From Linyphia triangularis (Eukaryota; Arthropoda; Arachnida; Araneae; Linyphiidae): a stretch of DNA of 64,000 nucleotides. The notes beneath the pieces were generated by a model. That model did not search any database. It had not been told where the DNA came from and saw nothing but the letters and a program-made list of their open reading frames with translations. Both the position numbers and the translations under genes were made by a program. The first letter of the stretch is position 1; each line of letters starts with the position of its first letter. The stretch is taken from NCBI GenBank assembly GCA_963978545.1, contig OZ021723.1, forward strand, positions 744,001 to 808,000. Direction: 5' to 3'. This document shows positions 1 to 11,750 of the stretch, piece by piece.

Positions 1-22
1 TTGTCTTGATGCACCATAGAGG

Positions 23-412
23 GTACAAGGTTCCCACTCAAATCACAGAATGAAAATCAATGACTTTTCAGGACCTTTGAAAATTTGTTTTCCGGCATCA
101 TATCTATGTATAAATTTTTAATAAAGTATATTCTACCTAAAAAGTTACAAGTTGGCGCATGCGTAATACATATAAGTCGAGGAATTCCGATACGGTGCGG
201 ATAAAAGGCGGTCACGAGGGGATAGCAAGTCTGAACTGTATGTTTATAAATTTTACAGGTGGGTACACAACATCCACAAAAATTAAGGATATTTAAGAAC
301 TTCTAAGCATTTTCAAGGACTTTTAAGCATCTCTAAGTGTTTTCAAGGCCTTGAAAACAAGTTCAAAAACATTAAGCACTTCAATGACTTTTAATGACCG
401 TGGGAACCCTGG
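23..412. mobile_element. Short hAT-like non-autonomous element
   Basis: The left side begins with AAGGTTCCCAC and the right side ends with GTGGGAACCCTGG, an imperfect inverted pair. Both flanks carry ATAGAGG (16-22 and 414-420; 8 bp with one mismatch). The interior repeats phrases such as 'tttcaaggac/cttttaa'. Known families with TIRs of the CAGGGTTCCCACGG type are hAT. No coding sequence is present. A similar 3' end appears near 18,120-18,145. Confidence 0.5.
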
Positions 413-1145
413 GATAGAGGTAGGTTGATGCACACCACTGAGAGATATTTTAAGAGTGATTTTCTGAGAGCGGGGTACACTTAGCATTGGGCTGTGATTA
501 TGCTAATTTTTGATTTCCATGAAATTTTCAGAAAATGTTCTCTATGTTATGCTGATTACAAATTTGAAAACCGCTTTACAAAATTCCATTCCATTGTCAC
601 GTTTCAGCTGGTTTTGTAGAGGAAGGGGGGCGCGTTTCATAGCATTCTTGATGAAAAACGCTATCATTAGAATTAATTTTTTGCCAAATTTTCTGCATGT
701 GCTAAACTTTTGATTGCAAAAATGTATAACAGTCTACTAGTACTAATTGTTATCAGTGCTAATTTCTTGGCACATCACTTAAGTTTTAGTGCAGATAGCG
801 GACAAAAATATGTCCGATTTACTATTTTTTACTACTTTAAGAGCCAAAATTTGGCTGACTTTACATATGTGCCAAACATTTGGCATTGTTGTGTGATAGT
901 ATACTACAAACATAATACTTTAGCGTAAGAAAAACTTATGGCACCTATCTGAAGTTTCTAGTCAAGTCAGTCCAAAATCTGGATTTTTTTACTTTTAGGC
1001 CTAATTTAAGGCCAAAAATCTCAAAACTTCAGAATCTCTAAAATAAGGTGATGGTGCTAACAGAGAGTGACTATAGTGTACTTAACACTGCCATCGTCTG
1101 TTTTTTGGCACCTCTGCTCATTTTTATGAAATAACGATGTAAAGC

Positions 1146-1319
1146 TTGGCGTCCACTATAGTTGAGCAGTGCAGAGCAGAGCGGAGTGGATTAGAGCCAA
1201 ATTACAAGTCTGTCAACGTCCATTGTAGCACGAGCCTCGTGTTACAGTAGACGTTGGCAGCCTTGTAATTGGCTCTAGTCCACTCCGCTCTGCTCTGCTC
1301 AACTATAGTGGACGCCAAG
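1146..1319. repeat. Near-perfect palindrome (MITE-like) nested in the TTAA element
   Basis: The left arm starts CTTGGCGTCCACTATAG and the right arm ends CTATAGTGGACGCCAAG. The arms are about 65 bp, with a short centre around 1215-1250. Transcribed or single-stranded DNA would form one long hairpin. It has no coding capacity. It lies just inside the left long TIR, so it probably inserted there later. A 3-bp AAG on each side is possible but not decisive. Confidence 0.6.
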
Positions 1320-1337
1320 GAAGGTCTTGAAATTTAA

Positions 1338-1556
1338 ATGAAAGAAATATCTGATAATGATGAAGAGAACTGGAATTTAGAAACTGCTGTAGAAGGAAAT
1401 AATTTTCATAATACTATGAATTCTCTGACAGCTATTCAACAAAACATTATGATGAATTCAACATGCGAATACAATCCTCCCATTAAAACATCATCTTATT
1501 ATGGTGTATATTATACAAGAACCTGCTACATTGAAAAAATACAAGCAATGAGTTGA
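1338..1556 (+). other. Unrecognised short open frame in element core
   Basis: A 72-codon open frame, acidic at its start (DNDEENWN) and without a motif I recognise. It sits in the core of the TTAA-flanked element, where a transposase would be expected. The downstream sequence to about 1,700 has several stops. It may be a shred of a transposase or chance. No function is assigned. Confidence 0.2.
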
Positions 1557-3259
1557 TACAAAACACTTGCATCAATATGAAGTCAAATTTCTTCACAAGA
1601 TAGAAGCTAATCAATATGATCGGTTAAAACAACCTGATATAGAGAATGTTTCAGAAGTCATATGGAACCAGAATTCTATGGTCCGTTGACAGTAACTGGG
1701 GTGGCTTCGTTTTTTCTTTAGTAAAAAAGAGGAAAAAATGTAAGTGTATCATACAAAAAGTTTAAAAATGAACTAAAAGAGAAAAGCAAAATGCCAAAGT
1801 TTGGATTGTAATTTGTTTGTCAGCAATAATATGCCTATGATAGCTAATTGTTGTGAAAGTAAATAAAAGCATTGCAACATAGCACTGTATATGGCCAAGT
1901 TTTATATAAGTAAGCACAAAGTATATACATATGTTGCTTACGCAGAGAGAGATCCATTAAAGCCAGCTTAAAAGTAAGAGCAAAACGTTTAAAGAGTTTA
2001 TGGTTTTTGATTATTTTAAGTACCTCAGGTTTGCATTTAAAGTTTATATGTGTGTTTTATCTATATTAGGTACGAAATTTGAATAAATATATATCATAGA
2101 TACTGTAAAGTTACTTATTATTTATTCAATTTCATAAAAAAAAATACATGAAACACAATAATTGTGGAAACATGATAACTGTATCCATATTTTTCCATTC
2201 AAATATTAAGGACTTTAAATATTTAAAAAAAAAATAAAAAAATAGCCTAACTTTAAGGAGGTGCCAAAGCAATAAAACATATTCTTACCTTTAAATGGTT
2301 TTGTGAGTCAAAAAATAAAAGTAAGCCCTAGGCACAAGTCGGCAGTTTACTTCATCAGTGGAAAATGGCATTGATCAATTTTGTCGTTTTTGAACATTTT
2401 GACTATATTTAAATCATTATTTAATAAAAATGAGAAGTGCCAAAAAACAGACGAGGGCAGCGTTTTGTACACTAAAGTCCCTCTCTGTTAGCACCATCAC
2501 CTTATTTTAGAGATTCTGAAGTTTTGAGATTTTTGACCTTAAATTAGGCCTAAAAGTCAAAAAATCCAGATTTCGGACTGACTTGACTGGAAACCTCAGA
2601 GATAGATGCCAAAGTTTTTTTTACGCTTAAGTATTATGTTTGTGGTGTACTATCACACAACAATGCCAAATGTTTGGCACATATGTAAAGTCAGCCAAAT
2701 TTTGGCTTTAAAGTAGTAAAAAATAGTGAATCGGACATATTTTTGTCCACTATCTGCACCAAAACTTTAGAGATGTGCCAAGAAATTAGCACTGATAACA
2801 ATTAGTACTAGTAGTCTATTATACATTTTTGCAATCAAAAGTTTAGCACATGCAGAAAATTTGGCAAAAAAATTCATTCTTACGATAGCGTTTTTGATCA
2901 AAAATGCTGTAAAACGCGCCTCCCTTCCTCTACAAAACCAGCTGAAACATGACAATGGAATGGAATTTTTTAAAACGGTTTTCAAATTTGTAATCAGGAT
3001 AAAATACAGAACACTTCCTGAAAATTTCAGGGAAATCAAAAATTAGCATAATCACAAGCGTACCCCTCTCTCAGAAAATCACTCTTAAATTCCATCGAAC
3101 TTGATTTCGTAATCAACAAACTCTGTGATTCGAGTTAGAGAAATTAGGCGACAGCTTATTCGGTAACTAAAAAATTGTAAGCAATACGGTATTGTCAATA
3201 CTAACATTATGTTTGTGTTCATTATGGCAATGATCCAACTTTTTTATATAATTCTGTAT

Positions 3260-3675
3260 CAGTGGCGGCCCGTAGTCGAAAATGTTAGTGAAGCCAGAAA
3301 CATGCGCTCCCCCATCCCCAACCACACACAATCATGTATAATCACACTTTAACTTTTTTTAAAACATTATCATTTTAGAAATCGGTATTTTTGGCAATTA
3401 AAAATACATAATTAGTAATGATGTATACCTAAAAAAAAAAGGTCAGTTTTATTAAAAAATTATTTAATTCACATTTAACTCGTTACAATTAGCATATTTT
3501 TGAACAGTGATTAATCGAGTTTTGGCCCAGAAGAGAAATTATGGTTGGATATTGTGCGTAATACAATGTTAAGAATAATGAATGGAGAATTAAGAATCTC
3601 CATCTAGTTTCTAGGATATATATATTTTTTTAACTGCATTTTTTTATCGTTGAAAATAGAAAAAAATCGCATTTG

Positions 3676-3713
<38 letters not shown>

Positions 3714-4997
3714 TGCATTTAAAAAATTGGAAAATTCTTTTCCAATAAATTTGACTGATGTTCAAAACAATTAATATGTTACGAATTTCTTTATACTTGT
3801 AAATATTTCGTAGTATTAATTATGTAGAAAGGAAAATGTATGTACATTTCGCATATAGCAGTGAGTGCAAAAGTTTGTCTTCACTTCGCTGTCCTGCAAT
3901 GCGTCTCTTAATGCTTGAAAACGAGTTTTACAAGGGGAAGGCCATTTAACATAATGGTTAATGACAATCTCGCCAAGTTTGCGAGATAGAGCCAAGTTGG
4001 CGACATTTTTGGAGACTAATTTTGGTCGCCAAATTTGACGGCATTTTCTGTCCTCATGTACCTGTATAGGACTATTCGACTGCGATCTGGAAAATTCTCC
4101 AAATTTTTATCTCTAGAAGATTCGCGAAGGAAGCATTACTATATATGGCCAATAGACAGTTGACTTAGTGAGATAGTTGTCTCTCAGTGAGCATTCAGAG
4201 TAGTTCCAAAAGTGAACTGTATTGCATTGTCTTTTGCGTCGATTTTAGCAGTTGTGTACCTAGTTTTTAACTACTGTTTGTGCTCCATTGTTGTGTAAAG
4301 AGCTGTATTGAGTCGATTAGAACGGAAAGTTCTGGAGTTGTAAAAGAATCAGCGAAGAGTTATATCGGAATAAATTTCTGCAAGTTTTGATCTGCTTTGG
4401 CTTCAAGTCTTTCGAACCCATCCACGCAACAAGTAGTTAATACAGATTTGAATTCTCTAATCATTTTTCAAAAAGATTATATAAAACTTCAGTTATCACT
4501 GTTTAAATGAAGTATCACTAGCCAAAAACATAATTGTTTAGATAATGAATTTAAAACATTCAAATATATTTTCAGAACAAAATAGTATACTTCAAACTAA
4601 TAAAATAATTATCTAGCCTTCAAATGATACCATGATAGAGATTATTTTAAAGCAGAAATTTACAAGTGCAGCCGAAGTCGGAAAATCGCTGATCTGGCTG
4701 CCACGCTACGCATAGGGATGGCTCTATTGGATTCCATTAGTTACCATGGAAACGTCGCAGCCGAAACGCGTTTCAGGAACACATGGTTGCAGTTCGAAGG
4801 AAGATCACCTTGATTGGAAACGTTTTTTTTATCCTTGTGAATTGAGTATTGAGGCAAGAAGTTTGCTGTTTTATCGGAATTTTTTACACTTACCGTAAAA
4901 ATTGGATCTTCATTTTAGAAAATTGTAAAAGAGATAATTTTAGTTTTGAACTAATAAATTTAGATGCAGCCTGGCTATACTGCGCGAGCCACCACTG
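3260..4997. mobile_element. hAT-type element containing a solo LTR
   Basis: It begins CAGTGGCGGCCCGTAG, and the reverse complement of its right end reads CAGTGGTGGCTCGCGCAG. Target duplications TTCTGTAT (3252-3259) and TTCCGTAT (4998-5005) match at 7 of 8 bases. An 8-bp duplication with CAGTGG ends fits hAT. No transposase was recognised. A 32-A tract lies near 3678-3709. The Gypsy solo LTR at 3777-4431 inserted later. The right part (about 4715-4990) resembles 14,401-14,712. Confidence 0.65.
3777..4431 (+). mobile_element. Solo LTR of a Gypsy family (copy 1)
   Basis: It starts TGTTACGAATTTC and ends CCACGCAACA. Flanking 4-mers AATA and AGTA are a probable 4-bp target duplication with one change. 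The sequence matches 5613-6324 and the reverse complement of 21,881-22,470, the latter joined to a Gypsy gag. No internal sequence remains, so it arose by LTR-LTR recombination. The TATA region (about 4140) is altered to ctatatatgg. Confidence 0.8.
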
Positions 4998-5174
4998 TTC
5001 CGTATCTAAAAATTGTTAAGTTGTTTGTGTTTTAAAGGTATATTTAAAAAATACTATTTATAATTTCTAAAAGTATAAGTACTTTTTTCCAAACACATTT
5101 AAACTTTTTACAGTCTAAATTTTTTTCTAGTTGTTTTATGCATATATACATGGGTTAAAATGTTTATAGGATAT

Positions 5175-5555
5175 CAGGGATGAGAGTGATCAGAGAGCAA
5201 AAAGGAGGAAATTCAAAAATTCGTTGAAAAAGCTCGCGGATGGAATACACAAAAATTCAACAAAAGAGTATGCAGGAAGGGTGATTCAATAATTTAAGAG
5301 ATACAATGAAATTTCTCATACTATATTATAATTACATTTCAAATATTAGGAGTTAGTGAAGTAATCTGGGAGGAAAGGGGAGCCAAGAGGGAAAATCTTA
5401 TGTTTAGATATGAGGAAAAGTATACTTTTTGCAGGAAAAACTGGTTCAGATCAGAAAAATATGGATTCTCAAGACAGGGACAAAGAGAAGGAAAATGTTA
5501 CATAAAAAAACAAAAAGGAGGAAATCCTCCAAAAGGAGGAAAACTGGCATCCCTG
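5175..5555. mobile_element. Short hAT-like MITE
   Basis: The left end is CAGGGATGAGAGTG; the right end reverse-complements to CAGGGATGCCAG. GGATAT lies directly outside each end, part of a probable 8-bp duplication. The 381-bp body is purine-rich (aggaggaaa motifs near both ends, themselves inverted) and non-coding. The ends resemble those of the element at 12,438-14,248 (CAGGGATGAGTTT), so one transposase family may have moved both. Confidence 0.5.
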
Positions 5556-5612
5556 GATATATTAATAAATAGTTTTTAAGAAAATGTTCTTTTTTGAATA
5601 AAAAAAACATAT

Positions 5613-6324
5613 TGTTACGAATTTCTGTATATTTGTAAATATTTCGTAGTATTAATTATGTAAAAAGGAAAATTTATGTACATTTCACATAAGGCAGTGC
5701 AAGAGTTTGTCTTCGCTTTCCTGCAATGCGTCGCTTAATGCTTGAAAACGAGTTCTACAGGGATCATGCTGGTAAACGAGTTTTACAAAGAGCAGGCCAT
5801 TTAACATTATGGTCGATGGCAATCTCGCCAAAGATGGCGAGATAGAGCCAAGATGGTGAAGGTTTTGGCGAATAATTTTGGTCGCCAAATTTGGCGAAAA
5901 ATTTCTAAATGTCGCCAATTGCCAAATGGCGACATTTTTGGTCCGCATGTACCTGTATAGGACTTTTCGACTGCGATCTGGAAAATTCTCCAAATTTCTA
6001 TCTCTAGATGATTCGCGAAGGATTGACTTTCCTATATAAGGCCGACCGTGAGTTGAGTTAGTGAGTTACCTAGTGAGTTGTCTCTCAGTGAGCATTCAGA
6101 GTAGTTCCAAAAGCGAACTGTATTGCATTGTCTTTTGCGGTGATTTTAGCAGTTGTGTATCAAGTTTTTAACTGCTGTTTGTGCTTGTTGTGTAAAGAGC
6201 TGTATTGAGTCTATTAGAATGAGAAGTTCTGGAGTTGTAAAAGAATCTGCGAAGAGTTATATCGGAATAAATTTCAAGTTTTATCTGCTTTGGCTTCAAG
6301 TCTTTCGAACTCATCCACGCAACA
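5613..6324 (+). mobile_element. Solo LTR of the same Gypsy family (copy 2)
   Basis: Starts TGTTACGAATTTCTG, ends CCACGCAACA, and is flanked by ATAT on both sides (5609-5612; 6325-6328), a 4-bp target duplication. At 712 bp it is longer than copy 1 (655 bp). The extra length lies in a block (about 5820-5940) rich in short inverted words such as TGGCGA/TCGCCA. No internal region is present. Confidence 0.82.
6033..6039 (+). promoter_or_regulatory. Probable LTR TATA box
   Basis: TATATAA lies in the solo LTR just upstream of a stretch (gccgaccgtgagttgag) conserved in the related LTR at 21,881-22,470, whose minus strand has the same TATATAA. AATAAA follows about 230 bp later (near 6267), as expected for the R/polyA part of an LTR. 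Confidence 0.4.
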
Positions 6325-6506
6325 ATATTTCATGGTATATTTAATGCATAAACAATATATAAAAAAATAAATAAAAATACGTCTAGTGTAGCTAAAATAA
6401 AAATGTAAACACTGCTGAATACCGAAATGTTTGTCGATTTAAAAAATATGAATATTGACAAATCGTTTTTGTATGCCTACCACCTTAAGTTTGTTTTAAT
6501 TTGTAA

Positions 6507-7563
6507 AGCTGGCCATACACGATTGATCCATCAGGACAATTGGCCCGCTATTCCACCAAAACCGCACCGTGTGTGTGAAACCCGAAGAGAAATCATTGGA
6601 GTGGAACGATTTTTTGGAATTCTAAATGGCTGAACTTCCAAAAGATTCTTTCCAAATGGAATCCTCGTGTGTGGCAGAAACTGTCGCGCTGCAATAGGGA
6701 ATCAGGTAGGGAAAAATGGGGGAAATGATTCGGGTGTGTTTATTCATCTCGCAATGAGCCGAAACACGACCCGTGATATTGATATTGCAGTTAATTGAAA
6801 CATATAAAGAATTGCAATGCATTTAGAAGATTTCTGACGCTTTTTATCATGATAAATTTAATTACAGCTATCACTTCATTTTTACATTAAATTACTTATA
6901 ATTCCTTTTACAAACTGTTTTTATGATTTTCCAATAAAGTAATTAGAAAATTTGTAAAAAAATATTTTTTTCAAAAAACTGTACAAAACCTATAGTAGTA
7001 AGCTAAGCTCTGAAAACCTTTTTTTCTTTTCTTCTTTTTTTTTTTTGAAAAAGTAATATATACAATTGCCGAAGACAAATTAAAGAAATATATATAAGAA
7101 ATAATCGTGGAAAGTTTCATAAATTTATAAGAAGTAGTTTTTAAGTTATATCAATTTAAAAAAAAAAAAAAAGGGGACCATAAACTATTTTCGAGAAAAA
7201 CAGCTTCAAAGTTTCAAAATAGCGTGGTCGAAATACTGTTGTCGAGTAACAATAACGCGAATATTTTAAGTTCTACTAATGATAGAAACACAAATTTTAC
7301 GTCATTTTATTTAAAAATATTTGTACTATATTTTTGAAGTATTAACTAATCAAATTTCTTGGAAAAAAGCTGCCTAATTTAAAAGAAACACAACCATAGT
7401 TTAACGACTTTGCCCGTGGATTTCAACCTTCCAAGATTGACGTGGATGGTTAAAAATGGAGTGATCGTGTGTGACCCCCTGTTTTCAAGCTGGTCCAAAT
7501 GGAATTGTGACGTCATTGGAGTGGCGCGGGTATTGAATTTGGAACGATCGTGTATGGCCAGCT
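6507..7563. mobile_element. TAA-flanked TIR element, short version (PIF/Harbinger-like)
   Basis: It begins AGCTGGCCATACACGAT and ends GATCGTGTATGGCCAGCT, with TAA directly outside both ends (6504-6506, 7564-7566). A 3-bp TWA target fits PIF/Harbinger. It has no transposase. Positions 6507 to about 7483 match, inverted, the right arm of the larger element at 8210-12,107. Positions 7484-7563 match, inverted, that element's left end (8210-8302). It is therefore either a copy lacking the middle part or the 'empty' form of it. Confidence 0.6.
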
Positions 7564-7566
7564 TAA

Positions 7567-7908
7567 GTGTTTCTGTGAAATGTTCCATTCTACTTGGAAA
7601 TACTATACTAGAAAGTAACGACTACTCGTTTCATTAATCAAGGACTTTGAAATATACCGACAGGTTTTTCGTTTATTATAAATTAGATAAATTTTTATAA
7701 AAAAATCATTAAAATGTCTTGATAAAAAAAATTATAAGTTCCTAAACAATATTTTGTTAATTGTTATTAGTGTAATAGATTGTTTCTTCTGCACACATAG
7801 TCCAAGCAGATGGGAATAGGAAAATACTATCAGGTATAATTTAGCCAGACTATAAATCACCAGTTAAACAGAAAGAGTTATTAAGCAGAATGCAATATTT
7901 TATTTAAG
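7567..7908. other. AT-rich spacer
   Basis: I see no gene, repeat border or motif here, apart from low-complexity A/T runs. Confidence 0.5.
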
Positions 7909-8206
7909 AACTAGGGGTGTGGAACATCGCATAACTTTCAATACACTATATTACTGATGTGGATTTGTGCCACTCTTAAACGGATTGACTTTGGACTCCC
8001 ATTTGTGCCTTTGTCAAAATGGGGATTTTGGCGATATTTATTTCGATAATTCTTATAAGTGAAACTGCAGAGAGGAGAAAAAACGATCGTCGATGAACTG
8101 TGATCCAGGAAAGAGAACTCTGTGTAGAAGGCATTCGTTTTTCAACTTCTTACGCCTTTAAAGAATTTTTACGGGAATTTCGGAGGTGGGGATGTTTAGA
8201 ACACCT
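7909..8206 (-). repeat. Foldback-family unit, first part
   Basis: Starts AACTAGGGGTGTGGAACATC, the inner border of a repeat unit seen complete at 35,144-35,704. The match stops at 'acacctta' and resumes at 12,108 with 'gaggcatt', because a 3.9-kb element is inserted between. Non-coding. Confidence 0.65.
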
Positions 8207-9025
8207 TAAAGCCGGGCACATACGATCGTTCCAAATCCAATACCCGCGCCACTCCAATGACGTCACAATTCCATTTGGAACGGCTTGAAAACAGGGGGCA
8301 CTGAACTAAAGAATACGAAACTGGAGTGCTGACTGAGCGAGCCGAAACCGAATCGCACCCTTTAGCGAGTGTGCGAATACGAAGGAGAATAGTTCCTCCC
8401 CATAGCTTCATGCATTGAAATTATGGGTGAAGTTTTGGCTCTTCACTTGTGTTAGATAAACAGCTTATTTAACTTGTTAATGTACCTGTCTTCATACTTT
8501 TTCCCAACCTGTGCCATGAGTGAACCGCCCACTTTTCAAAACTATTGTTTACCTTTTGCTTCAGCTAAAGTTTTAAGTTGAGTTGTATGGCTTCTTCCTT
8601 GAAAGTTTAATAATATTTGTGTTAGGTGTTTCTGAATTTTTGATTGGTCAACTGTGGTATTTTTCCAGGCATGCATTTCTTTGTAATATGCAAATTTATT
8701 TCTTATATAAGAAAAAGTTTCTTGTGAAACAGTGCAGATGGTTTCTGACTGCCAGTGAGGTAGTAGTGTTTGATTATGTTATAAATAAACTTTTAAGATT
8801 TTTGTTTCAACCCCTTGTCCTCAGTTTATTTTTCACTGCATTTATTTTATCAGACAAATTAAAGTATAATCTCTATTTTTAAATTTTATGAGATTATATT
8901 AACTTGCAATCAGCAACTTTTATACCGAAACAAATTATTTTTTATTGGAGTAGAATTCTTGCTTCCAAAGTCAGGATATTAAGGTGTTATTTTTATTAGA
9001 AATTATACTGTTTATATGAGGAAGG

Positions 9026-9177
9026 TTGGTTGGTTGGTTGTTTTCAGATTATCTAGCGCCGTCAGCAACACGAGGGCTATAATGCGCCGAAACATTCGTC
9101 ATTAGACAAGCCAACATACATTTACAAACACCCATGCCAACACGATACTCGAACCCGCAACCTCGCGGTCTAGAAGC
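9026..9177 (-). mobile_element. tRNA-derived SINE, 5'-truncated (copy 1)
   Basis: Shares the body seen in three other places in the window (31,559; 38,219; 62,213), beginning with a TTGG-repeat tail on the plus strand. The minus-strand reading contains a B-box-like word (GGTTCGAGTATC here, decayed). A 15-bp direct repeat TTTATATGAGGAAGG lies on each side (9011-9025, 9178-9192), the mark of target-primed insertion. The tRNA head with the A box is missing. Confidence 0.8.
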
Positions 9178-10171
9178 TTTATATGAGGAAGGAAATGCGC
9201 CAAATCAAGCAAAATAGAGATTTAGGTTACAGGATCTAACTTATTTGCCATGTTTACAAGATAGAAATTCTTTTATGGATGTTCGGGAAATCGGGCCAAG
9301 TATGTTAATTTAATTCAAATGCATATTTTAGCTCTTTTAGGCACGGTGGGATTAAAAATATCCCACCTTTTTAAAGCACAGTACTGCATTTTGAGGTTTT
9401 TTAGAACCACACCAAAACAGTGCAATAGCTACATACACAATAAAATTTCTGTGCAACATGGATCCATTTTATTTTTTGAAATCTTATATCCAAATGTTCG
9501 TGTTGCCCTTGCACCAAATAAATTTAAATCCAATCAACCTATGCCCCTAAAGTGTTAAGGTTATATAAGAGTTTTCAATCCTTTTTAAGACGTTTTAACT
9601 TTTTTTTTTTTTTTTTTTAAAGCTAACAATGACTTTAATTTTAAAATTAGAAAAAAATTGTGATACATTTTTCTACTATATTACAGAATTGAAAACAATG
9701 TTGATTGTCAAAACACTAAAATAAATTATTGAATCATAAAATAATTGATGAAATTAATAGTCAATTTGTTTTCCTTCCATTTATTTTCAAGTATTGCATA
9801 CAAAACAATATAATAGACCTTTAAACTAATGAGCTTAAAGGACAGACAATAAATAAAAAAGTTTTGTTAATTTTGCACCTGCAAGATTTTTGTACAGAAC
9901 TTTCACATATTTTTTTTTCAGAACTTTTTGAGTAATGAGTATCCTTATGAATGATGAATGTCTTAGAAACCATTTATATGTTATCTGTTCATTTTGAATA
10001 TATGCATTTAGATTCTAAATTTAAAATTATTAAATGATTACATTACTATTAAAATTTATTATATACTTTTTAACAGAGTTCAGAATACGGTAAAAATTGC
10101 TATATTGTATGGTAATCGGATCATAACCAAATTATAGCAGACATTCGATATCGATATTGCAATTTATTTTA

Positions 10172-10244
10172 CTAAATATTTTAATACAATTTGTGTCAGA
10201 AGCAATATTCTAAATATTTTAATACAATTTGTGTCAGAAGCAAT
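10172..10244. repeat. Two-copy 38-bp tandem repeat
   Basis: The unit beginning CTAAATATTTTAATAC and ending CAGAAGCAATATT occurs twice head to tail without visible differences in the shared part. It looks like a recent slippage duplication in AT-rich sequence. Confidence 0.7.
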
Positions 10245-11509
10245 TATCAGTTTCTATTTGAGCATATCATAATTGGAATTACAATTTCATTTTCAGTAGC
10301 TTATAAAATATACAATCTCTTAATATATTAAAAGATACATTTATACTTCTTCAATAACAAAAGTATGAATAATGCAAGTGTACTTATTATGGCTTTAACA
10401 GAAGCTTCGCTGGATACACTTCGAATCACACGAAATTGAACACAAAGTAAATACACAAATCTTAAATCCTTTCAGGGCAAAGTATAAAGCTCACCGACTA
10501 ATTGAAGATTTCAAGCAGCAAAATTATTTATATTAACGTACGAGACATTTCTCAAAATATCCACTTTTGTTTTGATGATCACTATAAGTAAACACTCAAA
10601 CCTTGGCATTTCCCGATTTATATAGATGTAAACAAGCTTTTTCTAAGCTGTATTATCGCTGTTAATAAATAAAATAAGATAAAATAGAACTTTAAAAGAA
10701 ATACGTCACTATTTTGCAGAAAATACTCAGAGTATTTGGTTTGCAACAAAGCCCGCCACGAATAATTTGAATAGACAAATCGCAATGTTTTGCCCTTACA
10801 CTCTAGCATGTGCTAGTCTGTAAGAGCATACTGTATTAATGAGCGTGGTGCGCAAGCTCGCTTGTGAAAGAAGCCAAGCTCATCACTCCAGTGTTTTCTT
10901 TAGCTCAGTGGTCACACACGATCACTCCATTTTTAACCATCCACGTCAAACTTCGAAGGTTGAAGTCCACGGGCAAAGCCGTTAAGCTATGGTTGTTTTT
11001 CTTTTAAATTAGGCAGCTTTTTTCCAAGAAATTTGATTAGTTAATACTTCAAAAATATAGTACAAATATTTTTAAATAAAATGACGTAAAATGTGTGTTT
11101 CTATCATTAGTAGAACTTAAAATATTCAAGTTATTGTTACACGACAACAGTATTTCGACCACGCTATTTTGAAACTTTGAAGCTGTTTTTCTCGAAAATA
11201 GTTTATGGTCCCTTTTTTTTAAAAAAAAAATTGATATAACCTTTAAAAACTACTTCTTATAAATTTATGAAACTTTCCAGAATTATTTCTTATATATATT
11301 TCTTTAATATGTCTTCGGGAATTGTATACATTACTTTAAAAAAAAAAAAAAGGTTTTTAGAGCTTAGCTTACTACTATGGGTTTCATACAGTTTTTTGAA
11401 CAAAATATTTTTTTACAAATTTTCTAAATACTTTATTGGAAAATCATGAAAACAATTTATAAAAGGAATTATAAGTAATTTAATGTAAAAATGAAGTGAT
11501 AGCTTTAAT

Positions 11510-11750
11510 CACTGATCTCTACTACAACTTCTGGATAGCGCATGCTTGCCTACTGACTTGAAGTTAAAGAAGGCTTAATAATCACCATAGAGATCTATAC
11601 AAATAACTTCCCCCAAAACTAATTCGCATTTGTTTGTAACTATGGGCAACCTATTTCAAAGCATTATGGGGGAAGTATTCAAATGACATCATCTACTTGC
11701 AGAGCAGAAACCGCTAATAAGCAATCCAGAAGTTGTAGTAGAGATCAGTG
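11510..11750. mobile_element. hAT MITE with perfect TIRs and target duplication
   Basis: The ends are a perfect 27-bp inverted repeat starting CACTGATCTCTACTACAAC. GCTTTAAT flanks both sides (11,502-11,509; 11,751-11,758), an exact 8-bp duplication. The inverted partner arm at about 6850-6880 lacks the 241-bp insert, giving an uninterrupted comparison site. It is non-coding. Both ends being exact argues for a fairly recent move. Confidence 0.85.

Larger units (their letters stand above)
454..3084. mobile_element. Long-TIR DNA element between TTAA sites
   Basis: TTAA flanks both sides (450-453 and 3085-3088). The element begins GAGTGATTTTCTGAGAG, and the reverse complement of its right end reads GAGTGATTTTCTGAGAG too. 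The inverted termini run on for about 690 bp (454-1143) and 675 bp (about 2410-3084) with moderate divergence, so parallel open frames appear on opposite strands in the two arms. A TTAA target is the hallmark of piggyBac, but the ends lack the usual CCC start and no DDD transposase was recognised. I therefore call only the structure. The core holds a nested palindrome (1146-1319) and one short unknown frame. Confidence 0.65.
8299..10911. mobile_element. Inner insert with CACTGARCTAAAG ends
   Basis: The left end reads CACTGAACTAAAGAATACG and the reverse complement of the right end reads CACTGAGCTAAAGAAAACAC. Similarity runs on for about 35 bp. The 1,057-bp relative at 6507-7563 lacks exactly this stretch (its join is near 7483-7488, in a run of C), so it may serve as the empty site. 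A clean target duplication is not visible: right-side CAGTGG only roughly matches left-side CAGGGGG. The alternative is an internal deletion in the relative. It contains a SINE and a 38-bp tandem duplication, and no recognisable gene. Confidence 0.45.

Noticed and set aside
510..3046. Similar open frames on opposite strands (510-713 and 2767-3039)
   Set aside because: They are mirror translations of the two long inverted termini, with no domain, and end at the repeat borders.
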